From Lachancea kluyveri NRRL Y-12651 (Eukaryota; Ascomycota; Saccharomycetes; Saccharomycetales; Saccharomycetaceae), in NCBI GenBank assembly GCA_000149225.2, contig CM000692.1, forward strand, positions 1,054,001 to 1,118,000: 64,000 nt of DNA, read 5' to 3'. The position numbers and the translations under genes are program-made. How positions within the stretch are numbered: the first letter of the stretch is position 1; the number at the start of each line of letters is the position of its first letter. The notes under the pieces are model-generated. The model was not told the origin of the DNA, ran no database searches, and saw only the letters and a list, made by a program, of their open reading frames with translations. Below are positions 1 through 11,164 of this stretch, piece by piece.

Positions 1-1104
1 ATTTATGGCCTTTTCGGTGAATGTATAAATTCTATTGACCGCGCCGTATTAAATAATAGTTTGCTTGGTGAAGTTGACAAACTCAAAAATGTTCAGGTCG
101 AATATGCACACAAGTTAGTGAGGATCAAGTTTTCTGATAGTGTCCAAACCTGTTTATTTTCTACAGAAGATGGAGTCCGGGAGCTTGGATTTGATTTTGT
201 CGTTGGCTGCGATGGTGCCTATTCCACCACTAGATACCAGATGCAACGTGAAATGAGAATGGATTTTGCCCAGGAGTACATAGATTGCTGCTATATCGAG
301 CTGTACATTCCACCAGCAGCTGACTACAACAAGGAATTTAAAGGCAAATTTTCAATATGCCCCAACCATTTGCATATTTGGCCCCGCCATAATTACATGC
401 TGATTGCGCTAGCCAATGTAGATGGCTCCTTTACATCTACATTTTTTGGACCTTGGTCTTTAGTAGAGAGACTAGATTCGAAGGATAAAATTGAATCTTT
501 TTTCAAGGAAGAATTCCCTGATGCTGTTGAATTGATTGGATTAGAAAATGCTGTTTATGCATTCGAAAACCATCCTAAAGGTGCCCTTATGTGCGTAGAG
601 TGCAAGCCTTACCATGTTCCAGGTGGCAAAGGAATTATCCTTGGTGACGCAGCACATTCGATGGTACCATTCTATGGCCAAGGTATGAATTGTGGTTTTG
701 AAGACGTTAAAGTTTTAATGCGGTTATTGGACAAATACAAGGGAGACAGACAAAGAGCCTTTGATGAATACTCGCACTCGAGACACGAAGATTTGGTTGC
801 AATTATCGACTTGGCAAAAAACAATTATAAAGAGATGTCTCATAAAGTCACTTCCAAATTGTTTCTTTTGAGGAAAAAACTAGATTATATGTTAGGGAAA
901 ACTCTGAAGGACAGATGGCTACCTTTATACACCATGGTTTCATTTAGAGCAGACATTCCATACCATAAGGCAATTGAAATTGAAAAAAGACAACAAAGAG
1001 TGTTGAGATATCTACAGGCTATTATTATTGCTGCCGTGTCTCTGAGTGGCTTTAAGGTTGCAGGATATTTGTACAGAATACTAAGACTGCGTTATAGAAG
1101 ATAA
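1..1104 (+). CDS. BNA4: kynurenine 3-monooxygenase, 3' part (5' end outside window)
   Basis: FAD-dependent monooxygenase that hydroxylates kynurenine to 3-hydroxykynurenine in de novo NAD+ synthesis; the S. cerevisiae protein sits on the mitochondrial outer membrane. The frame is open from base 1, so the start lies to the left; 367 residues are visible and, against the roughly 460-residue yeast protein, about 90 (including the N-terminal dinucleotide-binding glycines) are missing. Visible signatures are the [11 protein letters not shown] segment, the [21 protein letters not shown] flavin-binding motif near base 645, and a hydrophobic C-terminal segment followed by a basic tail, as expected of a tail membrane anchor. 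The downstream neighbour is BRN1 on the same strand, as in S. cerevisiae (YBL098W-YBL097W). Identity is seen from long runs matching the remembered yeast protein. Confidence 0.95.
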   Translation: MYGLFGECINSIDRAVLNNSLLGEVDKLKNVQVEYAHKLVRIKFSDSVQTCLFSTEDGVRELGFDFVVGCDGAYSTTRYQMQREMRMDFAQEYIDCCYIELYIPPAADYNKEFKGKFSICPNHLHIWPRHNYMLIALANVDGSFTSTFFGPWSLVERLDSKDKIESFFKEEFPDAVELIGLENAVYAFENHPKGALMCVECKPYHVPGGKGIILGDAAHSMVPFYGQGMNCGFEDVKVLMRLLDKYKGDRQRAFDEYSHSRHEDLVAIIDLAKNNYKEMSHKVTSKLFLLRKKLDYMLGKTLKDRWLPLYTMVSFRADIPYHKAIEIEKRQQRVLRYLQAIIIAAVSLSGFKVAGYLYRILRLRYRR

Positions 1105-1552
1105 AAAAAAAAGCTTTATCTTTTTAGATTCAAGAATAGAGGATTCCATTTGTTCCCTCACTAAATTTATAAGCAAGTATCATTAATATTAGACAGACCA
1201 GAAATGAAAGTGAATAAAATGCACAATAGAACCAGACAACCTTTAAATGCCTCCATCACTACTTTGCACATACGCCGCTTTACCGGGTGGCCGACCTTTC
1301 CTTATTAATCAGATACTAAAAATAAACTACGTATCCCCCCAGCTTCTTCTAAATTAAAACATACTTTGATGTATTAATATTGGCCAAGTATCGCAATTTG
1401 GAGGTCAATATCAAAATCACTATAAACGTGTAACATAGAAAATGTAAATAAACACATAGCACGTCAAGAAAATCATGGGCAAATTGTGCTGGCATGAGTG
1501 GTTATCATCAGTAGAGCACACTGGCCTGACTTTCTGTCCATAAAGGTTAAAT
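1105..1552. other. BNA4-BRN1 intergenic region
   Basis: A 448-bp gap holding the BNA4 3' end and the BRN1 promoter. A GC-richer patch around 1270-1300 (CGCTTTACCGGGTGGCCG) stands out from AT-rich flanks and could bind a general regulatory factor, but it is not an exact Reb1, Abf1 or Rap1 consensus. No gene is seen. Confidence 0.4.
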
Positions 1553-3775
1553 ATGACTACCCAGGTACAATACGAAGATGATGGGGAGGACCTTTTTACA
1601 AATAAATCCACTGTGCTGGCTAATTTCGAGGAATGGATCAAGATGGCGACCGACAACAAGATCAACTCTAGAAACAGTTGGAATTTTGCTCTAATCGACT
1701 ATTTCCATGACTTGAACGTTTTGAAAGATTCAGAAGATAATATCAACTTCCAAAAGGCTTCTGCAACTCTAGACGGGTGTGTAAAGATCTACTCTTCAAG
1801 GGTTGATTCTGTGGCTAATGAAACAGGAAAATTACTGAGCGGATTAGCTGAACGCAGGAATAGAGAACAACAGGCTAGTGATGAAGTTTATAAAGAGCAA
1901 GGATCAAACGATATTAGAATAGATCCATCGACGGGGTTACCGGTAACTGATGATAACTCTGATAATCAAACTAGAAGGAGAACCTATAACAGGGTCTTAG
2001 AGACTACTTTGGTTGGATTTGACGCAATCAAAATGAGAGAACTGGACCAAGAGTTGACTATTGATCCTCTATTTAAAAAGGCGCTAGCAGATTTTGATGA
2101 AGGTGGCGCAAAAAGCTTACTATTGAATACTTTAAGTATAGACCAGGGAGCTAGAGTGGTGTTCGATGCCACTACCAATCAACGAAAAAAAAGAGAAAGA
2201 AATTGCAATCTTCAGGAGCAAGAGCTAAGTGTCATAAGTACGCAGGAATCAATGGCTGCTGATGGAGAAATTGAAAACTCTTCGGCACACGAAGCTAACG
2301 AGCACTTAGAAAGCTCTGTTTGTGAGACTCCTTCATCAGGTCCGAGTACAAACAAAGAAGAGAGCGTGATTCTAGAGGACGAGATTCTGGCTCTGGGAAT
2401 TGAATTGATAAGCTTTGATGAAATAAATTCTGCAGATATTTGTCCCTCCATGTCTCAGCTGAAGTCGGTCGTTGAAGATATTCACAAGGCCAAGTCTTTC
2501 ATAGATGATGTAAACAGTAAGTTCGATAACTTTCTTACTGACCAAGATCTGCAAGATGCAATTCCAGAAAACCTGAATGATAATGACTACGACAATGAGG
2601 TACCGAACGGCGATGACGAGGAAAATGGTGATGATAACGAAGAAATGAACAATAGTAGGACCAGCAACCTATCTGTTGCTGAGGAAGACAAATCAACTGT
2701 TGATATAATAGGCGACATAATGGATCAAGATCTAATGGCGTATTTTGACGAGAGTTTGAAAAAGAATTGGCGTGGCAGAGAGCATTGGAAAGTGCGTAAT
2801 TTTAAAAAAAAAATTATGAACAGCAATTCGAATGAAAATGCTCCTTCGGAACTGATCACCCAAACAGCTGTATCCAGCAATGAAAGTAATGGTAAGGCCA
2901 AAAAACAGAAAAAGGATTCTACAGTTGATTTTTACGATCTTGACGATAGTGTAGAAGATGCTGTATTTTCGCAAAAGAAAAGGGTCAATATTGAAATGCC
3001 TCAAAAGCTTAGACATGATCCAGGACATTATCTACTACCAGACGATTATCAATTTTCTACGGATAAAATCACCAAGCTATTCATCAAACCCGACCAAAAG
3101 ATGAGTTTCTTTTCACACAAAAAGCGTCACACTTTAGACCGGCAGCCCGGGAGCCTGAAATTTGACGACAGCGAAATCAAGGAGACCAGTCATATTCCAG
3201 AAATTGCAGACGAAAACTTTTGGGCCGAGAACTATCAACTCAAAGAGCAAGAGGAAACGAATCCCAACACCGCTAAGGAAAACAATGTCATACGAGAGTC
3301 TGCACTAGAAAATCCCTTTGAAGATGAAGGAGGCATAGACTTTAATCAAGCATTCGAAGACGACGATCTTGGAGGCTATGACGAAGAAGAGGGAGACAAC
3401 GGATTAAACGCAGCACAGGCCACCGGGACTACCGGTCCGCCGCAAAACTTGTTAAAACAAGAAACAAAAATATCATACTCCCGTGTGTCGAAAAAAGTTG
3501 ATGTAAAACGCTTAAAGAACAATGTCTGGAAGTCAATAATCAAACGCACCTCCGAAAAGGGAACAAGTAACCAGGACGCTCCCGAAGCAGTTGAATTAAA
3601 GTTTACTGAAATTGCACAAGACATCGATAGCATGTATCCTGCAGATGTCAAGAAAGATTTGTCTACAAGTTTTTGTTTCATCTGCTTGCTGCACCTTGCT
3701 AACGAGCACGGGTTTTCAGTAACCAGCACGGAACAATTTGACGACCTAAAGATAACGATCGAGAGATTCGGTTAA
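1553..3775 (+). CDS. BRN1: condensin complex kleisin subunit Brn1
   Basis: Non-SMC kleisin (CAP-H/barren) that bridges Smc2 and Smc4 in condensin and is needed for mitotic chromosome compaction. The predicted protein has 740 residues, close to the roughly 754 of S. cerevisiae. The N-terminal kleisin block (about residues 15-60, containing NFEEWIKMATDNKINSR) is nearly invariant with yeast Brn1. The middle is acidic and low in complexity (residues about 330-365 rich in D/E/N). The block DLMAYFDESLKKNWRGREHWKVRNFKK is the conserved central kleisin segment. The C-terminal block (SYSRVSKKVDVKRLKNNVW through STSFCFICLLHLANEHG) is the winged-helix part that binds the Smc4 head. The start is the first ATG and matches the MTTQ N-terminus known in yeast. 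Confidence 0.96.
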   Translation: MTTQVQYEDDGEDLFTNKSTVLANFEEWIKMATDNKINSRNSWNFALIDYFHDLNVLKDSEDNINFQKASATLDGCVKIYSSRVDSVANETGKLLSGLAERRNREQQASDEVYKEQGSNDIRIDPSTGLPVTDDNSDNQTRRRTYNRVLETTLVGFDAIKMRELDQELTIDPLFKKALADFDEGGAKSLLLNTLSIDQGARVVFDATTNQRKKRERNCNLQEQELSVISTQESMAADGEIENSSAHEANEHLESSVCETPSSGPSTNKEESVILEDEILALGIELISFDEINSADICPSMSQLKSVVEDIHKAKSFIDDVNSKFDNFLTDQDLQDAIPENLNDNDYDNEVPNGDDEENGDDNEEMNNSRTSNLSVAEEDKSTVDIIGDIMDQDLMAYFDESLKKNWRGREHWKVRNFKKKIMNSNSNENAPSELITQTAVSSNESNGKAKKQKKDSTVDFYDLDDSVEDAVFSQKKRVNIEMPQKLRHDPGHYLLPDDYQFSTDKITKLFIKPDQKMSFFSHKKRHTLDRQPGSLKFDDSEIKETSHIPEIADENFWAENYQLKEQEETNPNTAKENNVIRESALENPFEDEGGIDFNQAFEDDDLGGYDEEEGDNGLNAAQATGTTGPPQNLLKQETKISYSRVSKKVDVKRLKNNVWKSIIKRTSEKGTSNQDAPEAVELKFTEIAQDIDSMYPADVKKDLSTSFCFICLLHLANEHGFSVTSTEQFDDLKITIERFG

Positions 3776-4413
3776 ACAGGCATCCAACCTTAATCGCACA
3801 TAGCAGGCGCATCGTCTCGAGATGTCGCCAGTCCCATGGACATCTGAGTTATTTTTTGTGCGGCGCACATGAAGAAGCGACACCGCGTGGTGCAGGCTCG
3901 GTAATCGACCCTGGTTTCTTTTTCCCTTTCTTTTCTTGAACGTTTCTTTTCAAAATTAGGCAGGTGGGAGGAAGTTGAATAGTCGTTGTTTGAACGCCGA
4001 TTTCTCGTGTTTACATCTAACAAACGCGCTGTTACTTCTATCGTACCACAACGTCTTCTACATTTCTTTTTATTTTGTCATCGCGATGTATAAATACAAT
4101 CATGACTCTACTCGTCAGATGCGGGGGGTGTCTCCTTTGTAGCTTTAGATCCTTGTTGTTTTACATAACAAGTGCAATAACTATATACTCTTATTGCATC
4201 CCAACAGTCATTTCCATTACTGCTGACACAGTTTCTCTCGATATCCCTCAGACGTTTCTTATTTCGTTCGACGTGATAGTGCAAATTCCGGGAATAGTCT
4301 ATCATCACGAGAAAATTTGCCACCGATTAAACCATCATCCGGTAACACCAATCGCAAGAACATAGACGGTATTAGTTCGAACATCTGCTCTTCTTTTTCG
4401 TTGCTAAAGAAAT
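3776..4413. other. BRN1-YME1 intergenic region
   Basis: A 638-bp gap upstream of YME1. Short overlapping ORFs occur on both strands (for example 4075-4365) but look random and match nothing I know. I see no tRNA-type B box, no repeat and no clear regulatory element. Confidence 0.35.
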
Positions 4414-6639
4414 ATGAGTTTAGCTAAGTTACTAAGCATTTCTGTTCTATGCAATAGAAGTGTTCCCAGGGCGGTAGCCTCCGCCTTACCTCTGCTGGCA
4501 AGCTCAGCCCTGAGAAAACATTATAGCGTCCAAAATGGACTGATATACCGCCGCTTTTACTCTGAGAAGAGTGTTTCTGGCGGTGAAATACCCAATAAAC
4601 CAGAAGAACATCCAGTTCAAAAGAAATTGGAGGACGGTGCTTCTACCGGAACTGAATCATCTCAAGGACCTGTGTCTCACGCTACGCTTGCCACAAAAGA
4701 ACAGCAGGCCAACAGGGACTTGAACAACCCGGCTGCGCAATCTGAATTCTACAAGCTGCTTCTAAGATCAAACTATCCTCAATATGTGGTTTCTAGGTTT
4801 GAAACCCCAGGCATCGCTTCATCTTCAGAGTGTATGACTTTGTACATGGAGGCACTACAAAGAATAGGGAGACACGCTGAGGCAGACGCTGTTAGACAGT
4901 CTTTAGTGGCTAATGGATCCGCCGCCATCGCTAACCCAGCACTAGCTGCTTCCGCAGCAAATGGAGGATCCGGTATGCCACCACCTCCACAGTATCCAGC
5001 AATGTCCACGTCATATAATCCATACTTTGGTTCTCGCAAAGAACCAATCCATGTAGTAGTCACTGAGTCTACCTTTACCGTTGTATCCAGGTGGCTGAAA
5101 TGGTTAATTGTTTTTGGGGTAATCACTTATGGTTTATCAGAAGGTTTTAAATACATTACCGAAAACACCAGCCTACTAAAATCATCCGAGGTGGCTGATA
5201 AATCCGTGGATGTCGCCAAGACGAATGTCAAATTTGACGATGTTCGTGGCTGTGATGAAGCGCGTGCAGAATTGGAGGAAATTGTCGATTTCTTGAAAGA
5301 CCCAACAAAGTATGAATCCTTAGGGGGTAAACTACCAAAGGGTGTTCTATTGACTGGCCCTCCAGGTACCGGTAAGACTCTGCTAGCCAGAGCTACTGCT
5401 GGCGAAGCTGGTGTTGACTTCTTTTTCATGTCTGGTTCCGAATTTGATGAAGTTTATGTCGGTGTCGGAGCCAAGCGTATCCGGGAGCTATTCTCCCAGG
5501 CCAGAGCTCGTGCACCAGCCATCATCTTTATCGATGAGCTGGATGCCATTGGTGGTAAGCGTAATCCTAAGGATCAAGCGTATGCCAAACAAACGTTGAA
5601 TCAATTGTTGGTTGAATTGGACGGTTTCTCTCAGACCAGCGGTATCATTATTATCGGTGCTACTAATTTTCCAGAATCTCTAGACAAGGCTTTGACTAGG
5701 CCTGGTAGATTTGATAAAGTTGTTAATGTTGACCTACCAGATGTTCGTGGCCGTGCTGATATCTTGAAGCATCACATGAAGAAAGTTACTTTGGCTTCCG
5801 AAGTAGATCCCACAATCATCGCACGTGGTACTCCCGGTCTGTCTGGTGCTGAATTGATGAACTTGGTTAACCAAGCAGCTGTTTATGCATGTCAGCAAAA
5901 TGCCATAGCAGTCGATATGTCTCATTTTGAGTGGGCTAAGGACAAAATTTTAATGGGTGCTGAAAGAAAGACCATGGTACTGACTGAAGCGGCCAGAAGG
6001 GCTACTGCTTTCCACGAAGCTGGTCACGCTATCATGGCCATGTACACCCAAGGTGCTACACCACTATACAAAGCCACTATATTACCAAGAGGTAGGGCTT
6101 TGGGTATCACTTTCCAACTACCAGAGATGGATAAAGTCGACATCACTAAGAAAGAATGTCTGGCCCGTTTAGATGTTTGTATGGGCGGTAAAATTGCCGA
6201 AGAAGTGATATATGGTAAGGAAAACACTACCAGCGGTTGCGGCTCTGATTTGCAAAATGCCACAAATACTGCAAGAGCAATGGTTACCCAATATGGTATG
6301 AGTGACCATGTGGGGCCAGTTAATTTGGCAGACAAATGGGAAAGCTGGTCCGGTAAAATCCGCGATATTGCAGACAACGAAGTTCTGGAAATATTAAAGG
6401 CCTCTGAGGAAAGGACAAGGAAGATGCTATCTGAAAAGAACTTAGAGTTGCATAGACTAGCCAAAGGTCTGATGGAGTACGAAACTTTGGATAGCATCGA
6501 GATCGACAAAGTTTGCAGAGGTGAGCCCATCAGCAAGGCCAGAAATTCAACGAACACAGTAGTTGAAGGTCCGGACAGTGACGATCGTAAGGAGATTGGT
6601 GGCGACAAATCCAAGATTCCTGTCCTGATCAAAGCATAG
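4414..6639 (+). CDS. YME1: i-AAA mitochondrial protease Yme1
   Basis: Membrane-anchored ATP-dependent metalloprotease of the mitochondrial inner membrane with its catalytic face in the intermembrane space; it degrades misfolded and short-lived proteins. The 741-residue protein matches the family length (about 747). Seen in order: a basic, serine-rich presequence (residues 1-50), an N-terminal domain, a proline-rich linker, a membrane span starting near residue 230 ([12 protein letters not shown]), an AAA domain with Walker A GPPGTGKT (315-322) and Walker [12 protein letters not shown], the second region of homology TRPGRFD, and the zinc-protease motif HEAGH (534-538). The single predicted span fits an i-AAA rather than an m-AAA protease (Afg3/Yta12). 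Orthologue of YPR024W. Confidence 0.97.
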   Translation: MSLAKLLSISVLCNRSVPRAVASALPLLASSALRKHYSVQNGLIYRRFYSEKSVSGGEIPNKPEEHPVQKKLEDGASTGTESSQGPVSHATLATKEQQANRDLNNPAAQSEFYKLLLRSNYPQYVVSRFETPGIASSSECMTLYMEALQRIGRHAEADAVRQSLVANGSAAIANPALAASAANGGSGMPPPPQYPAMSTSYNPYFGSRKEPIHVVVTESTFTVVSRWLKWLIVFGVITYGLSEGFKYITENTSLLKSSEVADKSVDVAKTNVKFDDVRGCDEARAELEEIVDFLKDPTKYESLGGKLPKGVLLTGPPGTGKTLLARATAGEAGVDFFFMSGSEFDEVYVGVGAKRIRELFSQARARAPAIIFIDELDAIGGKRNPKDQAYAKQTLNQLLVELDGFSQTSGIIIIGATNFPESLDKALTRPGRFDKVVNVDLPDVRGRADILKHHMKKVTLASEVDPTIIARGTPGLSGAELMNLVNQAAVYACQQNAIAVDMSHFEWAKDKILMGAERKTMVLTEAARRATAFHEAGHAIMAMYTQGATPLYKATILPRGRALGITFQLPEMDKVDITKKECLARLDVCMGGKIAEEVIYGKENTTSGCGSDLQNATNTARAMVTQYGMSDHVGPVNLADKWESWSGKIRDIADNEVLEILKASEERTRKMLSEKNLELHRLAKGLMEYETLDSIEIDKVCRGEPISKARNSTNTVVEGPDSDDRKEIGGDKSKIPVLIKA

Positions 6640-6919
6640 ATCCATCAATAAAGCATCATTATTCTTTTCATCTTTTAGCCTAGTAAAATTTGTTCTTTTT
6701 TTTGGAAACAATGTTCTTTTTTCTAAAAAAAAAAAAACTAAAAAAAAAAAAAAAAAAGCTAAAACTCATCTGTATCGGGAACACATCGCTGAATATCAAT
6801 CATATCATGGAGAGTAATTGTAAATAGTCCAGAGAATATGTAAATAGAAAACCGTTCAATTGAATGAATGCTGGACTTTACAGTTTTCCGGGTTGTTCTT
6901 TTTCTCTTTTTACATATAT
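6640..6919. other. convergent YME1/CCL1 3' gap with A-tracts
   Basis: Convergent 3' ends. Contains two long A runs around 6726-6758 interrupted by CT, typical of yeast 3' flanks. No gene is seen. Confidence 0.4.
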
Positions 6920-8029
6920 CTACAGATGTCTTTTTTTAGCATCAGGCTCTTCCTTCGAAGCACTACTATCTGGAGTACTTGAAGACGCCCTTTGTCTCCT
7001 TAAGTGCTCCACTACTTTCATCGGGGTTTGGCAGAGCTGAATTTTGGCATCAACTGCAATAGCTGCTTCTTTTGACAGATTTGGTTTGACAGAGATTGTA
7101 TCCTTACACCTTTGGATAAGATCTAACAGCCTTTGATACTTGGGCATAGTTGAAGCTGGTGCTTCGGCATTTTTCTCTCCCTCTGTCTTTTCTTCCTCAT
7201 TAGAACCAAACTTAAGCTCTAGATACCTCGTAGTCAATACTTCGTCCTCTATCAGTAATGTGGCCAGAGTAATTTGAGGCGGGGTATAAAGATAAATAAC
7301 GTCTGTTAATAGGGCATCTGTGATTAACTTTTTGCAATTTGAGTAAACTTGACTCATATATTTTAAATCAACTTTACCCTGTAACACGTTCTGAATGTCT
7401 AGAAAAAATCCATGCAATGGTCTATATGGATGATGGTTCAAAAGTGTAAATTGTAAACTTTCCAATAACCTAAACTCGTACTTCAAAATTCTCATAACGG
7501 TTGTTTTGCTTTTCTTGGCAAAGGACTCGACACCGATGAAATAGTTTTCCGACTTGCAAGCCAAGAATAATGCTGTCAGCAAAATCTCTTTTGGATGGAT
7601 TTCCATTGCTGAGTTGACTAAAAAAAACTTTCTGAAAAACGATATAGCGGTAGCTGTCACTTCTGTGGGTAAATTTAAATGGGCGGCAAACAACTGGACC
7701 TTTTTAGCGTAAAAGTTTACTATCAGAAGCTCTTCGTCCACGGTAATCGGAATTGCCCTTTTTTCAACTGCTTCAAGTTCTTCCGAGGTTAATCCTTGAT
7801 TTTCTTGCTTGAACTTCAACAGGTGTTGTTCCACCCTTTTACATGCCTGTGCATTAAGTTCAGTCCTCTTCCTAGCTAGCTGTTCAGGGGCGAATGACCA
7901 CACTCTGTATTGTGAAGAGTGCCGGTATAAGTCATCATCTGTAATTCTGTGGGAGTTTACATTTTCAGAAGTGACCTCTTCTACTATAGGATTCGCAGTC
8001 CCACTATCACTGACTGGATTCGAAGTCAT
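6920..8029 (-). CDS. CCL1: TFIIH/TFIIK cyclin Ccl1
   Basis: Cyclin-H-type partner of Kin28 in TFIIK, the CTD-kinase module of TFIIH. Conserved blocks are ITDDDLYRHSSQYRVWSF near the N-terminus, the first cyclin fold (LLIVNFYAKKVQLFAAHLNLPTEV, FLACKSENYFI), LLESLQFTLLNHHPYRPLHGFFLDIQNVL, and TDVIYLYTPPQITLATLLIEDE in the second cyclin fold. From the ATG at 8029 the protein has 369 residues (yeast about 393). The same frame stays open another 45 codons upstream, to an in-frame TGA just before 8164, but without an ATG, so the N-terminus is uncertain (see findings). The C-terminus is charged and variable. Orthologue of YPR025C. Confidence 0.93.
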   Translation of the reverse strand: MTSNPVSDSGTANPIVEEVTSENVNSHRITDDDLYRHSSQYRVWSFAPEQLARKRTELNAQACKRVEQHLLKFKQENQGLTSEELEAVEKRAIPITVDEELLIVNFYAKKVQLFAAHLNLPTEVTATAISFFRKFFLVNSAMEIHPKEILLTALFLACKSENYFIGVESFAKKSKTTVMRILKYEFRLLESLQFTLLNHHPYRPLHGFFLDIQNVLQGKVDLKYMSQVYSNCKKLITDALLTDVIYLYTPPQITLATLLIEDEVLTTRYLELKFGSNEEEKTEGEKNAEAPASTMPKYQRLLDLIQRCKDTISVKPNLSKEAAIAVDAKIQLCQTPMKVVEHLRRQRASSSTPDSSASKEEPDAKKRHL

Positions 8030-8445
8030 TGAATGAATTAAATCGTGTAGAAATAGAGTACTTGGTTCTTCCTTTAGCTTCCTCACAGCTTTCGTTAATT
8101 CCTGTTCCTCAGGCCGAAAATGAATCGAATTCGACCAAAAAAAGAAAGAGCAGAGGTCTTCCAATCACTTACAACGTCCATAAGCCTGACTACTAAAAAT
8201 GCAAACAAAAGACAACATAAAACTGCGAGTAAAAGAATATTAATGGTAGAAATTTCTTTGTTATATTTGCTTAATTTTGTAATTTATATATACTTAGATG
8301 TAAAAAAATTGTACTCATCCAATCGTTAAGTCATATGCTTCTTTTTTTTTTTTTCTTCTTCTTCTTCTCAAACAGTGCAAAAAAAAAAATAAAAAGGTGT
8401 TTCTAAAAACAGATAGTTCGAATCAATCGATGATTTACCCTTTGC
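8030..8445. other. ATP1-CCL1 intergenic region
   Basis: A 416-bp gap between the ATP1 stop and the chosen CCL1 start. The part nearest CCL1 (8030-8164) is in-frame open sequence that may be or have been coding. The rest is AT-rich, with a T-tract and a CTT run around 8340-8370. No RNA gene: a B-box-like word near 8416 has no tRNA around it. Confidence 0.4.
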
Positions 8446-10092
8446 TTAGAAAGTAGCGACGAAAGATTCAGTAGCAGACTTCAATGTAGCCAACAATTCC
8501 TTAGATAATTCACCTTGGTCTCTGATGGCATTGGTAACTTCTTCGTGGTTAGCCTTCAAGAAAGCCAAGAAAGAGGATTCAAATTCAGAGATTCTGGACA
8601 ATTCGATGTTGTCCAAATAACCGTTGACACCAGCGTAAATCAATGGAACTTGTTCTTCGGCAGCCAAAGGAGAGTATTGGTTTTGCTTCAACAGTTGGGT
8701 CAATCTTTCACCTCTAGCCAAAGTTTGCTTGGTGGAGGCATCCAAATCAGAACCGAATTGAGCGAAAGCAGCAACTTCTCTGTATTGGGCCAAGAATAAC
8801 TTCAAAGAACCAGCGACTTGCTTCAAAGCCTTGACTTGAGCGGCGGAACCAACACGGGAGACGGACAAACCGACGTTAATAGCAGGTCTGATACCCTTGT
8901 AGAACAATTCAGCTTCCAAGAAAATTTGACCATCGGTAATGGAAATAACGTTGGTTGGGATATAAGCGGAGACATCACCACCTTGAGTTTCAATAACTGG
9001 CAAAGCAGTCAAAGAACCAGCACCGTTCTTTTCAGACATCTTGGCAGCTCTTTCCAACAATCTAGAATGTAAGTAAAAGACATCACCTGGGTAAGCTTCA
9101 CGACCAGGAGGACGTCTCAACAACAAGGACAATTGACGGTAGGCAACAGCTTGCTTAGACAAATCGTCGTAGATGATCAAAGCGTGTCTGGCGTTGTCAC
9201 GGAACCATTCACCGATGGCGGCAGCAGTGAAAGGAGCGATGTATTGCAATGGAGCAGCTTCGGAAGCGGTGGCAGCAACAATAATGGTGTACTTCATGGC
9301 GTCATGCTTTTCCAAAGTTTGGACCAATTGTGCAACGGTGGATCTCTTTTGACCAACAGCGACGTAGACACAGTACAACTTCTTAGATTCGTCAGTACCG
9401 TTGTTCCATCTCTTTTGGTTCAAAATAGTGTCCAAAGCGACGGCAGTCTTACCAGTTTGACGATCACCAATGATCAATTCTCTCTGACCTCTACCAATTG
9501 GGACCAAAGCATCAATGGCTTTCAAACCAGTTTGAACTGGTTCGTGGACAGATCTTCTTGGCAAAATACCAGGAGCCTTGACTTGGGCTCTAGAACGAGA
9601 GGCAGCATCAATTGGACCCTTGCCATCGATTGGGTTACCCAAAGCATCGACAACTCTACCCAACAAGTTTGGACCGACTGGGACATCGACAATCTTACCG
9701 GTTCTCTTGACGACTTCACCTTCCTTGACCAATCTGTCAGAACCGAACAAGACGATACCGACTTGACCTGGTTCCAAGTTTAATGCCATACCCTTAACAC
9801 CGGAGGAAAATTCGACCAATTCTTCAGCTTGAACGTTGTTCAAACCGAAAACACGGGCGATACCGTCACCGACGGACAAAACTCTACCGGTTTCGTTCAA
9901 GTTAGCCTCTTCGGAGACACCTCTGATTCTTTCTTCCAAAATAGAAGAAACTTCAGTTGGTTGAGCCTTAGCAGAGGCGAATCTTCTGCCGGCAATAACC
10001 ATGGCAGGTCTGGCGACTCTGTTCATGGCACGGGCAACATTAATAGCAGCAATAGATCTGGCGGCAGAACGGATAGCAGTGCGAGACAACAT
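8446..10092 (-). CDS. ATP1: mitochondrial F1F0 ATP synthase subunit alpha
   Basis: Alpha subunit of the F1 catalytic head; it forms the alpha3-beta3 hexamer that makes ATP in the mitochondrial matrix. The 548-residue product begins with a strongly basic, acid-free presequence (about residues 1-37, ending in GRRFAS). Conserved features are the Walker A GDRQTGKT (209-216), the [34 protein letters not shown] block and the alpha-subunit signature [17 protein letters not shown]. Codon use is strongly biased to preferred yeast codons, as expected for high expression, and long antisense frames are a by-product of that. Orthologue of YBL099W, but here placed between CCL1 and ATH1, which are chromosome XVI genes in S. 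cerevisiae. A Hap-type CCAAT site lies about 280 bp upstream. Confidence 0.98.
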   Translation of the reverse strand: MLSRTAIRSAARSIAAINVARAMNRVARPAMVIAGRRFASAKAQPTEVSSILEERIRGVSEEANLNETGRVLSVGDGIARVFGLNNVQAEELVEFSSGVKGMALNLEPGQVGIVLFGSDRLVKEGEVVKRTGKIVDVPVGPNLLGRVVDALGNPIDGKGPIDAASRSRAQVKAPGILPRRSVHEPVQTGLKAIDALVPIGRGQRELIIGDRQTGKTAVALDTILNQKRWNNGTDESKKLYCVYVAVGQKRSTVAQLVQTLEKHDAMKYTIIVAATASEAAPLQYIAPFTAAAIGEWFRDNARHALIIYDDLSKQAVAYRQLSLLLRRPPGREAYPGDVFYLHSRLLERAAKMSEKNGAGSLTALPVIETQGGDVSAYIPTNVISITDGQIFLEAELFYKGIRPAINVGLSVSRVGSAAQVKALKQVAGSLKLFLAQYREVAAFAQFGSDLDASTKQTLARGERLTQLLKQNQYSPLAAEEQVPLIYAGVNGYLDNIELSRISEFESSFLAFLKANHEEVTNAIRDQGELSKELLATLKSATESFVATF

Positions 10093-11164
10093 TGTTCGTT
10101 TTCAATTGGAGTTAGAACAAAAGTAAGAATATATAAGAAAGGATGAGTTCGAACTGTTGTTGTTGGTTCCTTTCTCTCAATAGTAAAGGTAAAACTTTTT
10201 AACACCTCCTATTAAAAAGGACAGAATTTTTTTTTTTCGAAAAGGGGGTTTGGGATCTCTCGGCAGGACGAAAAAAATTTTCAAAGCATCTGGTTGGTCC
10301 AACGCGCCCGTCTGGGTGCGCATGTCTGCTTCGTGCGCAGTGTTCTGAGCTGGCTACTTTTAACGCGTCCTGATTGGTCCGTCGTTTTAACGTCTAGGAA
10401 AACAACTCCTTTATGCGTTAATTGTGATTCCACAGAAGCGTGTTTTCAGTGCCCACGTGATACGTGTCAGTATTTTTCCGTTGCGGGTAAATAGACTTAG
10501 GAAAAATAGTGATAATCGACTAAAGCCCATTCTTAGCGTAGAAAAAGTCATAAAACTATGCTGGATTGCTTTGCTTGCTTCATGCGTTCCTTCATTCTTT
10601 TTTTTTTTTTTTTTTTTGACCTTTCCCTCTATCAGTCTTGTCTTCCAGGCAATCTTCACTGCTATATAAATTTATCCCAAACAATTTATTTTTAAGGCGG
10701 AGGAAAGTTAAGAAGGCAAAAAAAAAGTAAAAGGGTGGCAAGGCCACAAACTGGCGTTCATTCTAAGGTTTGAGCTGTGTGAACATTTCTTTAGCATCTG
10801 TTTTCAAGGTACACTTAAACGTGTAACGACTATGCAAATTCGTATGCGTGTTTCTTGATAGAGAAAATGTGGTATGAAGAGAGTAAGAAAGTTAGCCGCC
10901 AATCCTGTTTTATTCTAGCTCAAGTCATCACTTTTTACGCAGGCTATATATGTGCGGCGCTATCTTCTCGGAGAATTTAAATGTGTCATGGCTTGGTAAT
11001 ACTTTTTTCCTTCTCTCTCCCCAAACACAAAAAAGTATACTTTTAATAGCTTCAGTGGCTATTTTCAAGAAGAAAAAGGTTTATTAACAGTACAGATATA
11101 CAACTATTTCATTTGATTTTCCCTTTTTACCATTTTCAGCAACGTTTGAAACAGATCTCAGGAG
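10093..11164. other. divergent ATP1/ATH1 promoter region
   Basis: A 1,072-bp divergent gap. It holds the Hap-type site at 10371-10378, an ACGCGT word near 10361, a CACGTG at 10454-10459, a CGGGTAA Reb1-type word near 10486, a long T-tract around 10598-10617 and a TATAAA near 10665. The GC-richer part (10290-10480) lies on the ATP1 side. Short ORFs here (for example 10424-10669) are low-complexity and not supported as genes. Confidence 0.45.
10371..10378. promoter_or_regulatory. Hap2/3/4/5 (CCAAT) site upstream of ATP1
   Basis: TGATTGGT is an exact match to the TNATTGGT consensus of the Hap2/3/4/5 activator, about 280 bp upstream of the ATP1 start. Respiratory genes including ATP1 are established Hap targets in S. 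cerevisiae. A weaker TTGGT lies near 10295. Function here is inferred from sequence and position only. Confidence 0.6.

Noticed and set aside
8405-8430. AGTTCGAATCA word resembling a tRNA B box
   Set aside because: No A box, acceptor stem or anticodon arm around it on either strand.
9133-9783. 216-codon plus-strand ORF opposite ATP1, with others nearby
   Set aside because: Antisense by-product of the strongly biased ATP1 codons; low-complexity Ser/Gln/Thr composition and no family resemblance.
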